Below, piece after piece: positions 5,165-6,908 of a stretch of DNA of 6,908 nt. The first letter of the stretch is position 1. Every line of letters starts with the position of its first letter. The translations under genes were made by a program, and so were the position numbers. The stretch lies in NCBI GenBank assembly GCA_963828405.1, contig CAWHEG010000009.1:1-6908 (forward strand). The letters are read 5' to 3'. The notes beneath the pieces are model-generated. The model made no database searches. It was not told the origin of the DNA and saw only the letters and a list, made by a program, of their open reading frames with translations. This DNA is from JANMJD01 sp963828405 (GTDB lineage Bacteria; Actinomycetota; Acidimicrobiia; Acidimicrobiales; Ilumatobacteraceae).

Positions 5165-6747
5165 TGGCCGTCCTCCTCGATGGAGGCGGCGTAGTGCGAG
5201 ACATCGCGGACGAACACGTCCGGCCCGAGAGTCGCATCACCGTGACGTTTCCTGGTCGACGCGGCCGGCGTCGTCGGCCTTGGTTTCTTGGTGTCGCTGT
5301 CGATGCCGGCCATGAGACGTTTGAGTGTCGTGTAGGTCGCTTGCCCGTGCCGGTTCAGGAGTTCCTGGCACGCGGCTTCCAGACGCTCTCGGTTGCGTTT
5401 GCCGAGCCCGTTCAAGATGTTCTGACAGTCGAGATAGCCCTGCGCCTCGATCGTGTGACGGTCGAGGATCTGCTCGATCACTTGCACGGTCGCTGGCCCG
5501 AAGCTGCGCGCCCGGTCGGTGAACCATCGCTTGGACCACAGCCCGTCGATGTTGCGGTGCTGGGGCGGGACGTGTTCGGGCAGGGTCGAGTACTGGCCCT
5601 TGCGGCCGTTGCGCCGCGGGTGCTCGCAGATGATGTCGTGCCCGTCGAACACCGTCACCCGCGTCGAAGTGAGCCGCACCCGCAGCAGCCGTCCCGCCAA
5701 CCTGTACGGCACCGAGTAGCGCTGCGAGTCGACGGTGACGTGATAGTTCCGACCGGCCTTGAGTTCCTTCCATTGGGCTTGCTCAAACGGGGTGTCGGGC
5801 AGCAGCCCCAGCAGGTGCGCCTCTTCGACATCGAACCGTTCCCACCGGGTCGTGCCATCCGCGCGGCGAATGTCCCGGTTGATTTCGTGTACCCGCTCGG
5901 CGATCGCCTCGTTCAACTCGGCCAGCGTCGTGAAACAGTCGTCTTCGAGGTAGCCGATGACCCGCTTGTTCACGACGTTCACAGCGTTCTCGACTGCGGC
6001 CTTGTCCCGCGGCTTGCGTGCCCGGGCCGGCACGATCGCGGTGCCGTAGTGATCGGCCAGCTGCTGATACCTCGCGTTCACGACCCGCTCCGCATCGCCC
6101 TTGTGCCGCTGATGCGTCGAGGTCATCGGGTTGTCCGGCACGACGATCTGGGCCACCCCGCCATAGAACGAGAACGCACGCACGTGCGCGTCCAACCACG
6201 CCTCGCTGCGCATGTTCTCGTACGCCCGACAGAACAACGCACCCGAGAACGGCAGCACCGCGACGAACAACACCGCCTTGATGATCTCCCCGGTCACCGC
6301 GTCAACGACATCGATGGTGTCGCCGGCCCAGTCCACCAGCATCGCCCGACCCGGCTCATGATGAAGCGTCGCAACCAGGTCGTGGATTCTGACGTAGTTG
6401 GCGAACAGAGCACAGAACTGCGAGTACCCGTACTTCTTCCCGCCGCCCTTGCTGTCGGCGTAGCGGCGCCACGCCTGCAGCAACGTGAAGTGCCGGTTCT
6501 GTTTCATCGACGCGAGCACCCGCCCGAGGTCGGGCTGGTCGTACTCGTCCGACACCCGCCGACGCCCATCAGGGAACCACCCCGCCAGATCAGCATCGGC
6601 CACCTCCCCAGCCGACCTCACCCCGTGCACCCTGATCGCTTGACTCACCCGCGATACGTCGCGCCGCGAACACCCCACGGTCTCGACGATCTCGTTGTAA
6701 CCGCGACCCGCGAGCACCAGCTCCAGGATTGTCCGATAGTTGGCCAT
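5161..6747 (-). CDS. istA: IS21 transposase IstA
   Basis: IstA is the DDE transposase of the IS21 family; it binds the element ends and carries out strand transfer, with IstB choosing the target. The product is 528 residues from ATG 6747. I chose this start because GGAAGGTGG lies just upstream and M-A-N-Y-R-T-I-L-E-L-V-L is a typical IstA beginning. The frame is open 28 codons further up, but that part overlaps the right-end boxes. The N-terminal helix-turn-helix is at about 15-40 (G-Y-N-E-I-V-E-T-V-G-C-S-R-R-D-V-S-R). The catalytic core has D139 (L-V-D-W-A-G-D-T), D205 (V-P-D-N) and E253 (A-A-V-E-N-A-V). The C-terminal domain has R-Y-S-V-P-Y-R-L-A-G-R (343-353). The stop TGA (5163-5161) overlaps istB. 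No lesions are seen, so it is probably active. Confidence 0.93.
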   Translation of the reverse strand: MANYRTILELVLAGRGYNEIVETVGCSRRDVSRVSQAIRVHGVRSAGEVADADLAGWFPDGRRRVSDEYDQPDLGRVLASMKQNRHFTLLQAWRRYADSKGGGKKYGYSQFCALFANYVRIHDLVATLHHEPGRAMLVDWAGDTIDVVDAVTGEIIKAVLFVAVLPFSGALFCRAYENMRSEAWLDAHVRAFSFYGGVAQIVVPDNPMTSTHQRHKGDAERVVNARYQQLADHYGTAIVPARARKPRDKAAVENAVNVVNKRVIGYLEDDCFTTLAELNEAIAERVHEINRDIRRADGTTRWERFDVEEAHLLGLLPDTPFEQAQWKELKAGRNYHVTVDSQRYSVPYRLAGRLLRVRLTSTRVTVFDGHDIICEHPRRNGRKGQYSTLPEHVPPQHRNIDGLWSKRWFTDRARSFGPATVQVIEQILDRHTIEAQGYLDCQNILNGLGKRNRERLEAACQELLNRHGQATYTTLKRLMAGIDSDTKKPRPTTPAASTRKRHGDATLGPDVFVRDVSHYAASIEEDGQ

Positions 6748-6823
6748 GCCGCCACCTTCCGACTCAGACGTGGCGACACCCAACGTGTCACCATCCGACT
6801 CAGACGAGCAGAGCAACCCCACC
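6748..6823 (-). promoter_or_regulatory. istA leader with direct repeats and an inverted repeat
   Basis: Between the right-end boxes and the istA start, TCCGACTCAGACG occurs twice (6758-6770 and 6794-6806), exactly 36 bp apart. Between the copies lies TGGCGACAC-CCAAC-GTGTCACCA (6771-6793), an inverted repeat with a 5-bp core stem and 3 outer pairs. The inner repeat copy overlaps the istA ribosome site (GGAAGGTGG). The arrangement suggests control of istA transcription or translation; no promoter boxes are clear. Confidence 0.4.
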
Positions 6824-6873
6824 AGTACCAACTAGCCAGAACACCGGTACCAAATCGGTGGACTACCGGTACC
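6824..6873 (-). repeat. Three GGTACC boxes at 22-bp spacing, right IS21 end
   Basis: GGTACC at 6868-6873, GGTACC at 6846-6851 and AGTACC at 6824-6829 start exactly 22 bp apart. The outermost ends 18 bp from the tip at 6891. The spacing and tip distance equal those at the left end. Confidence 0.7.
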
Positions 6874-6891
6874 CGAAGGCGCTACGCGCCA
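6847..6891 (-). repeat. IS21 right terminal inverted repeat
   Basis: Reverse complement of the left repeat at 40 of 45 positions. The perfect 20-bp core is at 6854-6873. Confidence 0.85.
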
Positions 6892-6896
6892 GCCGG
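6892..6896. repeat. Right target-site duplication of the IS21 element (GCCGG)
   Basis: A direct copy of 4273-4277, immediately outside the right tip. Confidence 0.8.
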
Positions 6897-6908
6897 CACG
6901 CATCGCGA
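6892..6908 (-). pseudogene. Tyrosine integrase, upstream part (only its last bases are in the window)
   Basis: The minus strand of this stretch reads A-M-R-A-G in the frame that, after taking out the IS21 element and one GCCGG, continues directly into H-D-P-S-I-A-A-R-H-Y. The joined M-R-A-G-H-D-P is a normal approach to the last active-site box of tyrosine recombinases. The rest of the gene must lie beyond the right edge. The call depends on the reconstruction. Confidence 0.55.

Larger units (their letters stand above)
4278..6891 (-). mobile_element. IS21-family insertion sequence, complete (2614 bp)
   Basis: A full IS21-type element with istA and istB on the minus strand. The tips read TGGC at 4278 and, on the other strand, TGGC at 6891, so the element runs TG to CA as usual for the family. 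The terminal inverted repeats match at 40 of 45 positions, with a perfect 20-bp core. Direct GCCGG copies flank it. Both genes are open and overlap, so the element looks intact and recent. It sits in the tyrosine integrase gene. At 2.6 kb it is at or slightly beyond the usual upper size for the family, mostly owing to the 140-bp leader before istA and the 115-bp tail after istB. Confidence 0.9.

Noticed and set aside
6748..6831. A 28-residue longer IstA start
   Set aside because: It has a weaker start codon and overlaps the end-binding boxes. ATG 6747 has a good ribosome site and matches the usual family start.
1..6908. CRISPR array, riboswitch or rRNA
   Set aside because: I found no regularly spaced repeat array, conserved aptamer-like block or rRNA segment. 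The only regular spacing is the 22-bp box series at the IS21 ends.

Overview
The window is GC-rich DNA with the codon use, GTG starts and GGAGG-type ribosome binding sites of a high-GC actinomycete. The transposase types would fit Acidimicrobiia or a relative, but that is an impression and not a measured placement. No housekeeping protein gene is present. The whole window is mobile DNA: a scrapyard of decayed insertion sequences on the left, a tRNA-derived attachment site in the middle, and one end of an integrative element on the right, which an intact IS21-family insertion sequence has split.

Left (1-2730). A degraded ISAzo13-type transposase fragment (1-171) is followed by an IS1380-family transposase (337-1190). 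The latter is knocked out of frame by a 5-bp tandem duplication and has lost its C-terminal third. Next comes a transposon module made of a DUF6431 zinc-ribbon/HTH protein (1268-1857, one base short in the middle) and a DD35E transposase of the rve type (1914 to about 2715). The transposase is cut off just after its catalytic core.

Middle (2731-2827). Read on the minus strand, 2827-2786 is exactly the 3' half of a tRNA-Val(CAC), positions 32 to 73, with no 5' half. A perfect 14-bp hairpin with a UUCG loop follows it. I read this as the displaced 3' end of a tRNA gene plus its own terminator, which makes it the far attachment site of an element integrated by a tyrosine integrase. Host DNA then lies to the left and the element to the right.

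Right (2828-6908). The element carries an excisionase-like HTH protein (minus strand, 2928-3269), an overlapping DUF4160/DUF2442 gene pair (plus strand, 3569-4134), and the C-terminal end of a tyrosine integrase (minus strand, from 4277 to 4162). An IS21-family element (4278-6891) interrupts the integrase. It has long terminal inverted repeats, three 22-bp-spaced GGTACC boxes at each end, intact istA and istB, and a 5-bp target duplication GCCGG. Removing the insertion and one GCCGG rejoins the integrase frame, whose upstream part runs off the right edge at 6908. The simplest story is an integrative element in tRNA-Val whose own integrase has been disabled by a recent IS21 insertion. That would leave the excisionase and the DUF4160/DUF2442 cargo stranded unless an integrase acts in trans.
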